Part shown: piece after piece, positions 33,088 through 41,576 of the stretch
Position numbering within the stretch: the first letter of the stretch is position 1
Layout: every line of letters starts with the position of its first letter
Assembly (NCBI GenBank): GCA_015061165.1
Contig: SUXC01000011.1
Coordinates: 1-64,000, forward strand
Length of the DNA: 64,000 nucleotides
Direction of reading: 5' to 3'
From: Bacteroidales bacterium
Lineage (GTDB): Bacteria > Bacteroidota > Bacteroidia > Bacteroidales > Paludibacteraceae
Translations under genes and position numbers: made by a program
Notes under the pieces: model-generated
What the model was told of the DNA's origin: nothing
What the model saw: only the letters and a program-made list of their open reading frames with translations
The model's database searches: none

Positions 33088-34778
33088 TATTTAACAATAG
33101 CTTGGAATTGCTCGTTAGCTTGGTATTTAGCAAACTCAATATCATTTTGAGCCTTTGCCTTCATTTGAGCATTGCGTTGCACAGCTACCTTCAAGTTGCT
33201 ATATACAGCATCGCGGTCATTGGTACGTGCAGCAACTACAGCAGCGAGGTAAGCGGTTGTAGCGTTAGGTTTTGCTACGCGAGCTAATGTTTGGCGAGCA
33301 GCTGCATAATCCTCGTTGAGAATTTGTTGAACAGCAGCGTTGTTGGTTGCTTCGTTTCCATATGCGGTTTTAGCTGCGGCATAGTCACCCTTCATAGTGT
33401 AGAGAGTACCCATAGCAGCCTTCAAATCGCCCTTGGTACCAGCAGCTCTACCAAGATATTGCTCTGCTTGTACGAGGTCATTCTCTGCCATAGCAGCGAT
33501 ACCTGCGTTGTAGTTTACGTCAGGATCGGTAGGAACCATTTGAAGTGCTTTAGCAAAACTGCGACGAGCATCAGCAACTTTGCCTTGTGAGAATTGGAGC
33601 ATACCAATGTTGTTGTATGCGCGGTGGTCTTGTGGGAACAACTCTGTTGCCTTGGTGTAGAGAGCCATTTTCTCAGTAGCATCTTGGGTAAGTGTAGCTG
33701 CGTAGAGCAACTCATCCACGCTCAAAGCGCGAGGGTCAGTCTTAGCCAATGCTGCGATTTCCTCATCAGACTTGCCAATCAAATCGGTAGTCAAAATAAG
33801 ACGGCTACGGCGCAATGCAGGAAGAATCTCATCAGCGATGGTTTTGTAAACAGCACTGAGGTTCTTGATTTGTGTCTCACGCTCTTCAGGATCGGTGTAC
33901 ATACTGAGCACGCGAAGTACCAACTCTTTGTCTTGGATGTTACTTGCCTCCATAGCTTTTTGGAAGCCAGCCCAGTCTTCTGCGGTTACATTAGACTCAA
34001 TCTCAGCATCTACTTTCGCTTTCTTGAGTTGTTTAGCCAAGTATTTCTCAGCATTAGCTTGACGTGCATCAGCCAACTTCTCGTTCAAACCTTGCTCACC
34101 ATCAGGAGAAGCATAACCAGCTACCTCAATCTTGTTGATGGCTTTGTTCTCAGCAGTATCAGCCTCTTTGATAGCAGCGTGGAGGTCCTTCATCTCTTGC
34201 GATTTCAACTCTGAGTTACGCAAAGTAGCTTGTTGAATGAGGAAACGGATGTCAGCCTCTTGTACCTCTTGGATAATACGTTGGAATTTGTCAGATGCGA
34301 TTTGTGGTTTTACTTCCTCTGCAGTGGCAACAGCCAACTTAGCTGTAGAAATAACACCATCAGCGATTTTTACGTCAGGCAAAGTAACCACTTTGTTACC
34401 TTTGCGTGCCTCAAAGCGCAAGTAGAGCTCTGATTTAGCCATTTGTGGTACATAGTCAAAGATAGCAACTTGAGTGTATTTACCACCTTCTGCATAAGAA
34501 ACTACTTGACCATTCTCTTTAGCCTTTTCGCCTACATAGGTTACTGATTTGCTGACTGCCTCACCGCCGTTGTATTTCAATACTGGAGTAACGGTTAATA
34601 CGGCATTCTTAGCAAACTTCTTCACTGGGAATGTACCAGTGATTTCTGCTTCTACTTTATTACCCACAACAGTCAATGGACTTGGGTTAACGGAAACTTG
34701 ATCTGGTTGAACAGCGGTTCCGCATGATGTCAGTAAAGCCACTGCAATTACTGACGCAAGGAATAATGATTTCTTCAT
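33087..34778 (-). CDS. TPR lipoprotein with an OmpA-like middle segment
   Basis: 563 aa. Lipobox ALLTSCGT. A beta-rich N-terminal domain (about 25-150), a middle part with INKIEVAGYASPDGEQGLNE and LADARQANAEKYL, which has the OmpA-C/peptidoglycan-binding pattern (G-x-A-S-x-x-G...N..L...RA..v..yL), and C-terminal TPRs (about 365-500; YNNIGMLQFSQGKVADARRSF). Likely periplasmic face of the outer membrane. First gene of the operon leading to mutL; promoter at 34852-34882. Codon usage suggests high expression. Confidence 0.8.
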   Translation of the reverse strand: MKKSLFLASVIAVALLTSCGTAVQPDQVSVNPSPLTVVGNKVEAEITGTFPVKKFAKNAVLTVTPVLKYNGGEAVSKSVTYVGEKAKENGQVVSYAEGGKYTQVAIFDYVPQMAKSELYLRFEARKGNKVVTLPDVKIADGVISTAKLAVATAEEVKPQIASDKFQRIIQEVQEADIRFLIQQATLRNSELKSQEMKDLHAAIKEADTAENKAINKIEVAGYASPDGEQGLNEKLADARQANAEKYLAKQLKKAKVDAEIESNVTAEDWAGFQKAMEASNIQDKELVLRVLSMYTDPEERETQIKNLSAVYKTIADEILPALRRSRLILTTDLIGKSDEEIAALAKTDPRALSVDELLYAATLTQDATEKMALYTKATELFPQDHRAYNNIGMLQFSQGKVADARRSFAKALQMVPTDPDVNYNAGIAAMAENDLVQAEQYLGRAAGTKGDLKAAMGTLYTMKGDYAAAKTAYGNEATNNAAVQQILNEDYAAARQTLARVAKPNATTAYLAAVVAARTNDRDAVYSNLKVAVQRNAQMKAKAQNDIEFAKYQANEQFQAIVK

Positions 34779-34851
34779 ATTATAATATTTAATTTTGATT
34801 TACTATTGCCCTCTATACAAAAATCGTGCAAGAGTTAGCACATATCGCCTG

Positions 34852-34882
34852 CAAAGGTACAAAAATATTTGCAAACCGCCAA
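34852..34882 (-). promoter_or_regulatory. Promoter for the TPR lipoprotein-mutL operon
   Basis: Minus strand TACCTTTG (34852-34859), 20-bp spacer, TTG (34880-34882). Confidence 0.75.
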
Positions 34883-34931
34883 ATATATACCCTCTTTTTC
34901 TTGATTTTTTATTAATAATTCGTTTGAATTA

Positions 34932-35885
34932 CTAAAAATTAGTTACAGATAGATGGTATTTTTGTGAAAATAGCAACGGATAATTAGAGTCAATGTGCCC
35001 CGAAGGATAGTCAAAAAGGATAGGGAAAGTATATGGTTCGGCTATCTGACGGATAGACTCCAACAGTGTGCATCCCATTGAAACATCATCTGCGCAGTCG
35101 GTAAATTGTCCAACTACCAAACCGCTAATCTTATCAAATATACCACTCATACGCAGGTTATGCAACATACGATCAATATGGTAGTGGTTCTCACTAATAT
35201 CTTCGATAAACAAAATAGGTGGCTCAGAGCATTGTTCAATAATTTTGTTCAAACTAAATGGTGTACCCTGCAAACCATACAGCACACTCAAGTTACCTCC
35301 GATTAGTTTGCCAAGAGCTTCCCCATTACGATTGAGCGGAAAATGAGATATATGGTGAATGGTATATGGAGTGCGGGCATTATGAGGCGCAGGGTGATAG
35401 CTCAGTGGCAACAGATGAGAAGTAAACGACAATGGAGTGGGGCAATCTGCTGACATTAAGAATTCTTTTTCTGCTATCAACGTAATATCATCATCGGGTA
35501 ATAGTGATAAGTCTTTGCACATGTTAGCATGCAACGAAGGTATGCCATTCAGGCTAAGAAGGCTATGAAGTGCCGTAATATCGGAGAATCCGACAACTAA
35601 TGGCCATTGGGATTTAGGTCGTTGAGGTAATACTATTTTATCTATAATGCGTTGCAGACCATATCCGCCACGACTACATAGAATAATATCTACCGTAGGA
35701 TCTGCAAAAGCGTTATTTAGGTCTATAATACGCTCTTCATCTGTTGCGGAAAAACGACCAATATTGCCATAAGCATGCTCACCTACGGATACATCAAATC
35801 CCCACTGTTCCAAGCGAACTTTGGCACGATTTATCCACTGCGCATCTATTGCGCTGGATGGCGAAATAATACGAATGTGTCTCAT
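34932..35885 (-). CDS. LD-carboxypeptidase (peptidase S66 family)
   Basis: 317 aa from the ATG at 35885. Family motifs: IRIISPSSAID at the start, LCSRGGYGLQRI and VVGFSDITALH with the nucleophile region, and LFIEDISENHYHIDRML with Glu/His of the triad. Removes the terminal D-Ala from L,D tetrapeptides in peptidoglycan recycling, in the cytoplasm. An in-frame ATG 18 nt further upstream lies in the promoter and is rejected. The -7 box ends 7 nt before the ATG, so the mRNA is probably leaderless. Confidence 0.88.
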   Translation of the reverse strand: MRHIRIISPSSAIDAQWINRAKVRLEQWGFDVSVGEHAYGNIGRFSATDEERIIDLNNAFADPTVDIILCSRGGYGLQRIIDKIVLPQRPKSQWPLVVGFSDITALHSLLSLNGIPSLHANMCKDLSLLPDDDITLIAEKEFLMSADCPTPLSFTSHLLPLSYHPAPHNARTPYTIHHISHFPLNRNGEALGKLIGGNLSVLYGLQGTPFSLNKIIEQCSEPPILFIEDISENHYHIDRMLHNLRMSGIFDKISGLVVGQFTDCADDVSMGCTLLESIRQIAEPYTFPILFDYPSGHIDSNYPLLFSQKYHLSVTNF

Positions 35886-35892
35886 CTGCGTG

Positions 35893-35923
35893 CAAAGGTA
35901 CAAAAAAAAATGTATATATGCAA
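35893..35923 (-). promoter_or_regulatory. Promoter for the S66 peptidase, probably leaderless
   Basis: Minus strand TACCTTTG (35893-35900), 20-bp spacer, TTG (35921-35923); only 7 nt separate the box from the ATG. Confidence 0.75.
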
Positions 35924-36003
35924 AAAAAAGTCAAATTTTACCCAAGTTATCCATAAAAACAATGGTGAAGAATAAGAGAAACTGCAAGTTTTTGCTGTTT
36001 TTC

Positions 36004-36034
36004 TTGTTTATTTGCATTTTTTGTAGTAATTTTG
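36004..36034 (+). promoter_or_regulatory. Promoter for the TPR-PD40 gene, nearly leaderless
   Basis: TTG (36004-36006), 20-bp spacer, TAATTTTG (36027-36034); the ATG is at 36044. Confidence 0.75.
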
Positions 36035-36043
36035 CAGCGATTT

Positions 36044-37441
36044 ATGGCAAAAAGTAAAATAATCATAGTATCATTGCTTTGTTTCGTTGCTCAATTCGTG
36101 TGGGTGATCGCTTTGTCTGCACAGAATGCTAATAAGGCAGATGGGTTATTCCAAGCAGCTAACTATTCGGAGGCGCAAAAGGAATACGGCTTGTTGTTAA
36201 AGAACTATCCTACTTCTGCGCTCTACCTATATCGTTATGCTCGCTGTGCGCAGGAGTTGGGAGACTATATGACTGCTATACGATATTTTGAGAAATCAGG
36301 CAATCGTTATGACTTAAAACACTATAACTTGGGAGAAATTTACCTACAATTGGGATATCCTGAGCAAGCCATAGATGCTTACGAGAAATACCTCAATACC
36401 TTAAGAACCGAATCTGATCGCAGGGAATATGTACTTGCGCAGATATATTATGCTGAGAAATTGCAACGTTACATGCGCAGGGTGGAGAGAGTACAGATAG
36501 TTGACTCTGTCGAGATCCCATTGAACGACTTGCTAAATGCTTATCCGTTATCTTCCGAAACAGGTACACTGAGATGGAATGAAAATGGTCAATTGGTTTA
36601 TACGAATCAGCGAAATGACCGAAAATTATGGGCTACAACAGACAGTGGCAATCAGTTGATAGTGTCTAGTAGAAACTTAATGGACACATGGACGACACCT
36701 GATACGCTACCAAGTATTATTAATATGTCATCAGACCAAAATTATCCATATCTACTCAGTGATGGTGTGACACTCTATTTTGCGTCAAAAGATACCAGCG
36801 GTTTAGGAGGATATGACATATATGTAAGTAGATATAACACATACACAGAGACTTATACAAATCCTGAAAATATAGGACTCCCGTATAACTCATCCGCTAA
36901 TGACTATCTAATGGTAATCGATGAGATTCACCAAGTAGGATATTTTGCCACAGATCGTCGTTCTAGATCTGGTTATGTACATGTTTACACATTTATTCCT
37001 ACATCTGAGAAGTCCTATTGGAGAAATCTGTCGCAAGACTCATTGGTAGCATACGCTCAACTGCGCTATAGTTTGCAGGTGGATGAAGAAAAAATCACTA
37101 AACCTAACCCATCACAGTACGCTGTAAATCCCGAAAGTGAGAAAGAGGAGATATACTTTGTACTGAATGATTCTGTCGTTTACACTGCTAAGACCGATTT
37201 TCAAAGTCCAATAGCTCGAAATGCTTATCAAGAGTGGCATAATATGCAACGACAAATGCAATTAGACAAGGAAATTATGGCCAATCTACGTCTGCAGTAT
37301 GCCACTTCTGATGACGCCAGAAAAAAAGAATTGACTCCGCAGATTCTCCAGTTAGAGAAAAAGCAAAGCCAATCGCAACAACAGTGTGATGAATTGCTTC
37401 AAACCATTCGCAAAACGGAAAGCGCAGCGAATCAGCAATAA
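36044..37441 (+). CDS. Secreted TPR and PD40 (WD40-like) repeat protein
   Basis: 465 aa. Signal peptide (IVSLLCFVAQFVWVIALSAQ). TPR-like repeats at about 28-130 (FQAANYSEAQKEYGLLLKN, AIRYFEKSGN), then PD40-type propeller blades (SSDQNYPYLLSDGVTLYFAS, GGYDIYVSRY, GYFATDRRSR) and a C-terminal coiled coil rich in Gln. The layout TPR plus PD40 recalls PorE/OmpA-family periplasmic proteins of Bacteroidota, but no OmpA domain is present. Function unknown. The TTG at 36032 is within the promoter and rejected as the start. Its last 10 nt overlap the convergent SDR gene. Confidence 0.78.
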   Translation: MAKSKIIIVSLLCFVAQFVWVIALSAQNANKADGLFQAANYSEAQKEYGLLLKNYPTSALYLYRYARCAQELGDYMTAIRYFEKSGNRYDLKHYNLGEIYLQLGYPEQAIDAYEKYLNTLRTESDRREYVLAQIYYAEKLQRYMRRVERVQIVDSVEIPLNDLLNAYPLSSETGTLRWNENGQLVYTNQRNDRKLWATTDSGNQLIVSSRNLMDTWTTPDTLPSIINMSSDQNYPYLLSDGVTLYFASKDTSGLGGYDIYVSRYNTYTETYTNPENIGLPYNSSANDYLMVIDEIHQVGYFATDRRSRSGYVHVYTFIPTSEKSYWRNLSQDSLVAYAQLRYSLQVDEEKITKPNPSQYAVNPESEKEEIYFVLNDSVVYTAKTDFQSPIARNAYQEWHNMQRQMQLDKEIMANLRLQYATSDDARKKELTPQILQLEKKQSQSQQQCDELLQTIRKTESAANQQ

Positions 37442-38214
37442 AGTTTCCCTACAATCCAATTCACTAATCGTTTCGGTAACAAACGATTTAGCAAACAAAA
37501 GAACTTGTAAATCGTTCCCCCTACATACATAGGTTTGGGTGATTGATTTGTTGCCATCTTGTATAGACAGCGTGCCATCTGAGTAGGTGGCATACCGCTA
37601 CGTTCATCTTTTTCCATGGCAGCTACGGCGGAGTGGGCTTTGCGGTACACCTCAGCACCTTTTATTTCTTTCTCACGCGCGTTAGTGAATCCTGTTGCTA
37701 CATCCCCTGGCATTAAGACTGCTACATGTATGCCAAACTCACGAACCTCGTTCGCCAATGCTAATGCCAAAGCGTTGATAGCCGACTTACTGGCGCTGTA
37801 GAAACCTTGATATGGGATGCTCAATTCCGCAGCTACCGAGGAGGTGAAGAGAATACGACCGTAGCCTTGCTGTCGTAAGATGGGTAGTACGGCCTTTACA
37901 AGATAGAAAGCGCCAAAGAAGTTCACTTCGAATTGCTTTTTGGCAGCATTAGAGTCTGTAAATTCGATTGGTCCAGAGATGCCAAATCCCGCATTACTAA
38001 TCACAACATCTACGTGATCAGTATGCTTCATTACTTCAACAAGGGCTTGTTGTACAGAGCTCTCATCCGTCACATCGCAATAGATATGACTCACCTGCTC
38101 ACTACTATTCCCGCTTCGGCTAAGTTCAAATACTTGCCATTGCTTAGATACAAAGTATTGAACAGTAGCAAGGCCTATCCCCGAAGAGCCACCTGTGATT
38201 AGAAGTGTATTCAT
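37432..38214 (-). CDS. Short-chain dehydrogenase, candidate 3-ketosphinganine reductase
   Basis: 260 aa classical SDR: TGGSSGIGLATV (cofactor loop), NAGFGISG, SSVAA with catalytic Ser, and YSASKSA with Tyr/Lys. The C-terminus has a hydrophobic, basic stretch (IYKFFCLLNRLLPKRLV), which fits a membrane-associated lipid enzyme. It follows the serine palmitoyltransferase gene by 16 bp, so reduction of 3-ketosphinganine is a reasonable inference, not proven. An unrelated SDR substrate is possible. Confidence 0.8.
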   Translation of the reverse strand: MNTLLITGGSSGIGLATVQYFVSKQWQVFELSRSGNSSEQVSHIYCDVTDESSVQQALVEVMKHTDHVDVVISNAGFGISGPIEFTDSNAAKKQFEVNFFGAFYLVKAVLPILRQQGYGRILFTSSVAAELSIPYQGFYSASKSAINALALALANEVREFGIHVAVLMPGDVATGFTNAREKEIKGAEVYRKAHSAVAAMEKDERSGMPPTQMARCLYKMATNQSPKPMYVGGTIYKFFCLLNRLLPKRLVNWIVGKLYC

Positions 38215-38230
38215 CGTGATAGTATAAGCG

Positions 38231-39412
38231 TTAGTATATAGGTGTATATTTCAGCACGCGGGCAATGATATCCACTGCCTCATCAATAATCGGTTCTGTA
38301 TGCGTAGCCATAAGTGTGGTACGCAGCAAGCACTCGCCTTCCACACATGCAGGTGCAATAACGGGATTTACATACACACCTTCATCAAATAGTGCTTTGC
38401 CATACCAGAGCGTGTCCAATGTCTTGTATGTGAAGATAGGTACAATAGGTGTTGGTGCTTCAATGATTTTCACGCCAGCATCAATCAGTTTAGAGCGGAA
38501 ATATTGTGCTATATTCATCAATCTAATAGGGCGCTCTGGATCTTTTTCTAATTGTTGCAATGCAGCCAAAGCAGTGGCAGCACTGCATGGAGTGATGGAT
38601 GCGGAGAAAATAAACGGACGCGAAGAATGGGCTACATAATCGTAGATACGTTTGCTGGAAAGCATACAGCCACCGATGCTGGCAAGTGATTTGGAGAATG
38701 TGAGCATAGTAATATCTACTTTATCTTGCAATCCAAAATGTGCTGCGGTTCCTCTTCCACCTTCGCCAAGTACTCCAAAGCCGTGTGCATCATCAACCAT
38801 CACACGAGCTCCATAATTTTCTGCCAACGCTACAATCTCGGGCAAGCGACAAATGTCGCCTCGCATGGAGAACACACCGTCGGTTACAATCAGTTTGCCA
38901 GCGGTGTCAGGAATCTGTTGGAGTTTCTTCTCCAAGTCTTCCATATCTGAGTGTTTGTAGCGTAGAACTTGCGCGTTAGATAAGCGGCACGCATCATAGA
39001 TACTGGCGTGATTCTCACGGTCGTTGAGGATATAGTCGTTGCGTCCACAGATAGTAGAAATAATAGCCAAATTCGTTTGGAAGCCAGTACCACAAGTCAT
39101 AGCTGCTTCGTAACCCGTGAAACGCGCCAAAGCCTCTTCTAACTCAAGGTGCAGGTCCAATGTGCCATTTAGGAAACGGCTACCAGAAACTCCCGTTCCG
39201 TATTTGTCTAATGCTTTATGTCCGGCCTCTATCACGATAGGATCCTCAGTAAAACCGAGGTAATTATTGCTTCCTAACATGATACGACGACTACCCTCCA
39301 TCTCCACCACTGGAGCCTGACGAGACTCCAGCGTGTGGAAATAAGGATATACATTGCGGCGTTTTACTTCTTCTAAAAGGTCATGATGACACTTCTGAAA
39401 TAAATCAGCCAT
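38231..39412 (-). CDS. spt: Serine palmitoyltransferase (sphingolipid synthesis)
   Basis: 393 aa PLP enzyme of the alpha-oxoamine synthase family, which joins an amino acid and an acyl-CoA. Seen: LGSNNYLGFTEDP, GSRFLNGTLDLHLELE, a signature that distinguishes Bacteroidota SPT from Kbl and BioF as far as I know, NDRENHASIYDACRLS, DDAHGFGVLGEGGRG and TFSKSLASIGG with the PLP Lys. It makes 3-ketosphinganine from Ser and palmitoyl-CoA, the first step of Bacteroidales sphingolipids. The SDR downstream is the likely next enzyme; mdh lies upstream at an 7-bp gap. Confidence 0.88.
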   Translation of the reverse strand: MADLFQKCHHDLLEEVKRRNVYPYFHTLESRQAPVVEMEGSRRIMLGSNNYLGFTEDPIVIEAGHKALDKYGTGVSGSRFLNGTLDLHLELEEALARFTGYEAAMTCGTGFQTNLAIISTICGRNDYILNDRENHASIYDACRLSNAQVLRYKHSDMEDLEKKLQQIPDTAGKLIVTDGVFSMRGDICRLPEIVALAENYGARVMVDDAHGFGVLGEGGRGTAAHFGLQDKVDITMLTFSKSLASIGGCMLSSKRIYDYVAHSSRPFIFSASITPCSAATALAALQQLEKDPERPIRLMNIAQYFRSKLIDAGVKIIEAPTPIVPIFTYKTLDTLWYGKALFDEGVYVNPVIAPACVEGECLLRTTLMATHTEPIIDEAVDIIARVLKYTPIY

Positions 39413-39419
39413 AAAGGAA

Positions 39420-40361
39420 TTAGAGAACGTTAATTTCTTTCAAGATGGCAGTAGTCTTAGCTACGGCCTCTTCGCTTGCAGCGAACAATGCTTTCTCAGC
39501 TTCGTTAAGTTCGATCTCAACAATTTTCTCAATACCGTTTTTGCCAATGATACATGGAACACCGATAGTAATATCGTTGTAGCCATACTCTCCCTCAAGA
39601 TATGCAGAGCAAGGGATCATTTTCTTTTGGTCGTTGATAATGCTGTCAGCCACTGCGGCAGCTGCTGCACCTGGAGCCATCCATGCGCTGGTGCCGAGAA
39701 GGCCAGTCAATGTGGCACCACCTACCATAGTAGCTTTTGCTACTTCCTCAAGTTCCTCTGCGTTAATCATGCTGCTAACAGGCATACCTTTGTATGTAGC
39801 GTAGCGGGTCATAGGAATCATAGTAGTATCGCCGTGACCACCTATCACAAAGCCTTCTACTTCGTTGGCGTTGCATCCCAGTTTTTGGCTCAAGAAGTAT
39901 TTGAAGCGGCTGCTATCCAATGCGCCACCCATACCAATCACGCGGTTGCGTGGCAAACCGAGTGCCTTGTAGGTAAGGTATGCCATTGTGTCCATAGGGT
40001 TCGAAACCACGATGAGGATAGCGTTTGGAGAATAAGTAAGGATTTGATTGGCAACGCTTTTCACGATACCTGCGTTCACGCCGATCAGCTCCTCACGAGT
40101 CATACCTGGTTTGCGTGGAAGACCAGAAGTGATGACTACTACATCCGAACCTGCAGTTGCGCTATAGTCGTTGGTAACACCCTTCACCACAGTGTCGAAG
40201 CCCAATAACTGAGCTGTTTGCATGATGTCCATAGCTTTGCCTTCTGCAACGCCCTCTTTAATGTCGATTAATACGACTTCGCTGGCTACTTTCTTTACTG
40301 CCAACACGTTCGCGCATGTAGCTCCTACGTTACCTGCGCCTACAACAGTTACTTTTGACAT
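39420..40361 (-). CDS. mdh: Malate dehydrogenase (LDH-like)
   Basis: 313 aa. Rossmann motif GAGNVGATCA, PRKPGMTREEL with substrate Arg, VVSNPMDTMAYL, and GGHGDTTMIPM with the catalytic His. Interconverts malate and oxaloacetate in the reductive branch toward succinate. Codons are those of a highly expressed gene. Promoter at 40413-40443; the SPT gene follows 7 bp after the stop and may be read through. Confidence 0.95.
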   Translation of the reverse strand: MSKVTVVGAGNVGATCANVLAVKKVASEVVLIDIKEGVAEGKAMDIMQTAQLLGFDTVVKGVTNDYSATAGSDVVVITSGLPRKPGMTREELIGVNAGIVKSVANQILTYSPNAILIVVSNPMDTMAYLTYKALGLPRNRVIGMGGALDSSRFKYFLSQKLGCNANEVEGFVIGGHGDTTMIPMTRYATYKGMPVSSMINAEELEEVAKATMVGGATLTGLLGTSAWMAPGAAAAAVADSIINDQKKMIPCSAYLEGEYGYNDITIGVPCIIGKNGIEKIVEIELNEAEKALFAASEEAVAKTTAILKEINVL

Positions 40362-40412
40362 AATTGAATAAAATTAGTATTTAAAGTTAAACGATTAGTT
40401 GCAATTAACGCG

Positions 40413-40443
40413 CAAAGGTACTGCTTTTTTTGGAAATATGCAA
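40413..40443 (-). promoter_or_regulatory. Promoter for mdh
   Basis: Minus strand TACCTTTG (40413-40420), 20-bp spacer, TTG (40441-40443). Confidence 0.8.
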
Positions 40444-40460
40444 ATATTTTCAAACTAAAT

Positions 40461-40491
40461 TTGCGTATCTGCGAAAAAAGCTGTAACTTTG
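40461..40491 (+). promoter_or_regulatory. Promoter for upp-vanZ-dprA
   Basis: TTG (40461-40463), 20-bp spacer, TAACTTTG (40484-40491), back to back with the mdh promoter. Confidence 0.8.
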
Positions 40492-40518
40492 CGCCATAAT
40501 TTCAATTAAGAACTATCC

Positions 40519-41181
40519 ATGAAAGTAATCAATCTATCCGAACAACCATCGCTACTCAATCAGTATTTGAAGGAAATGCGCAGTGTGGACACGCAAAAAG
40601 ATAGTATGCGTTTCCGTCGCAACATCGAACGCATTGGCGAGATTATGGCTGTAGAAATCAGCAAACATCTCACCTATGCAACCGAACAAGTGCAAACACC
40701 ATTGGCCACGGCCGAAGTGCAAGTCCCCCAAGACAAAGTGGTATTGGGTACTATCCTGCGTGCGGGATTGCCTTTGCACCAAGGATTTTTAAATATGTAC
40801 GACCATGCAGAGAACGCCTTTGTCAGTGCATATCGTAAGGAAGTAGAAGATGACCATGGCAATGTGCAACTGGAGATTGTGTCGGAATACCTGGCTGCCC
40901 CCTCGTTGGAGAATAAGACGTTGATGTTGGTTGATCCTATGTTAGCAACGGGTATGTCCATGGAAATTGCGTACAAAGCTCTCCTTAATCACGGTACTCC
41001 CAGACACTTGCACCTTGTTTGTGCCTTTGCTACACCTCAGGCTATTAATTACTTACAGGAGAATATACCTCAAGAGGCAACTCTGTGGTGTGCGGTCATA
41101 GATCCCGTACTGAACGAAAAGAAATACATCGTTCCTGGCTTAGGTGATGCTGGTGACTTATGTTTTGGCGGAAAGTTATAG
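40519..41181 (+). CDS. upp: Uracil phosphoribosyltransferase
   Basis: 220 aa. Salvages uracil to UMP using PRPP. Seen: GTILRAGLPLHQGFL, MLVDPMLATGMSME (the PRPP-binding loop) and a C-terminal YIVPGLGDAGDLCFG, the uracil-binding end of UPRT. Overlaps the next gene by 22 nt. Confidence 0.94.
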   Translation: MKVINLSEQPSLLNQYLKEMRSVDTQKDSMRFRRNIERIGEIMAVEISKHLTYATEQVQTPLATAEVQVPQDKVVLGTILRAGLPLHQGFLNMYDHAENAFVSAYRKEVEDDHGNVQLEIVSEYLAAPSLENKTLMLVDPMLATGMSMEIAYKALLNHGTPRHLHLVCAFATPQAINYLQENIPQEATLWCAVIDPVLNEKKYIVPGLGDAGDLCFGGKL

Positions 41182-41576
41182 GATTCTGGAAAAGTATTTT
41201 GGTGATTGGCGCAATAACGTATGTAAGTTTGTTGCGCGAACCAAATGTGTCTTTACCCCATATAGTGGGTATTGACAAGTGGATACATGGTGTCATGTAT
41301 TTCTTGCTTACGTTAACCCTCTTGTGGGACAGCCAGACTCTCGAGTGCCATTATGGTAGTAATGGCTCCAATGATGCACCAAAGCACAAACTATGGTGGA
41401 TAGTATTTGCTTTTTCTATGATTTATGGCGGTTTCATCGAGGTTGTACAAGAGCTTTTTTTCTATCCCCGCACGGGCGATTGGTGGGATTGGTTGGCTGA
41501 TTGTATGGGCGTAGTTGTGGGTATGATAGTATGGATTATTGGAACACGGTGGCATGCGCGAAGAGTGGCTAAATAG
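41160..41576 (+). CDS. VanZ-like membrane protein
   Basis: 138 aa with about four hydrophobic segments. The family pattern is visible: DKWIHGVMYFLLTLTLLW (conserved D-K-x-x-H), then GGFIEVVQELFFYPRTGDWWDWLAD and a final helix. VanZ-family function is unknown outside low-level teicoplanin resistance in Enterococcus. Embedded in an overlapping chain upp-vanZ-dprA (22 and 23 nt overlaps). Confidence 0.85.
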   Translation: MFWRKVIGFWKSILVIGAITYVSLLREPNVSLPHIVGIDKWIHGVMYFLLTLTLLWDSQTLECHYGSNGSNDAPKHKLWWIVFAFSMIYGGFIEVVQELFFYPRTGDWWDWLADCMGVVVGMIVWIIGTRWHARRVAK

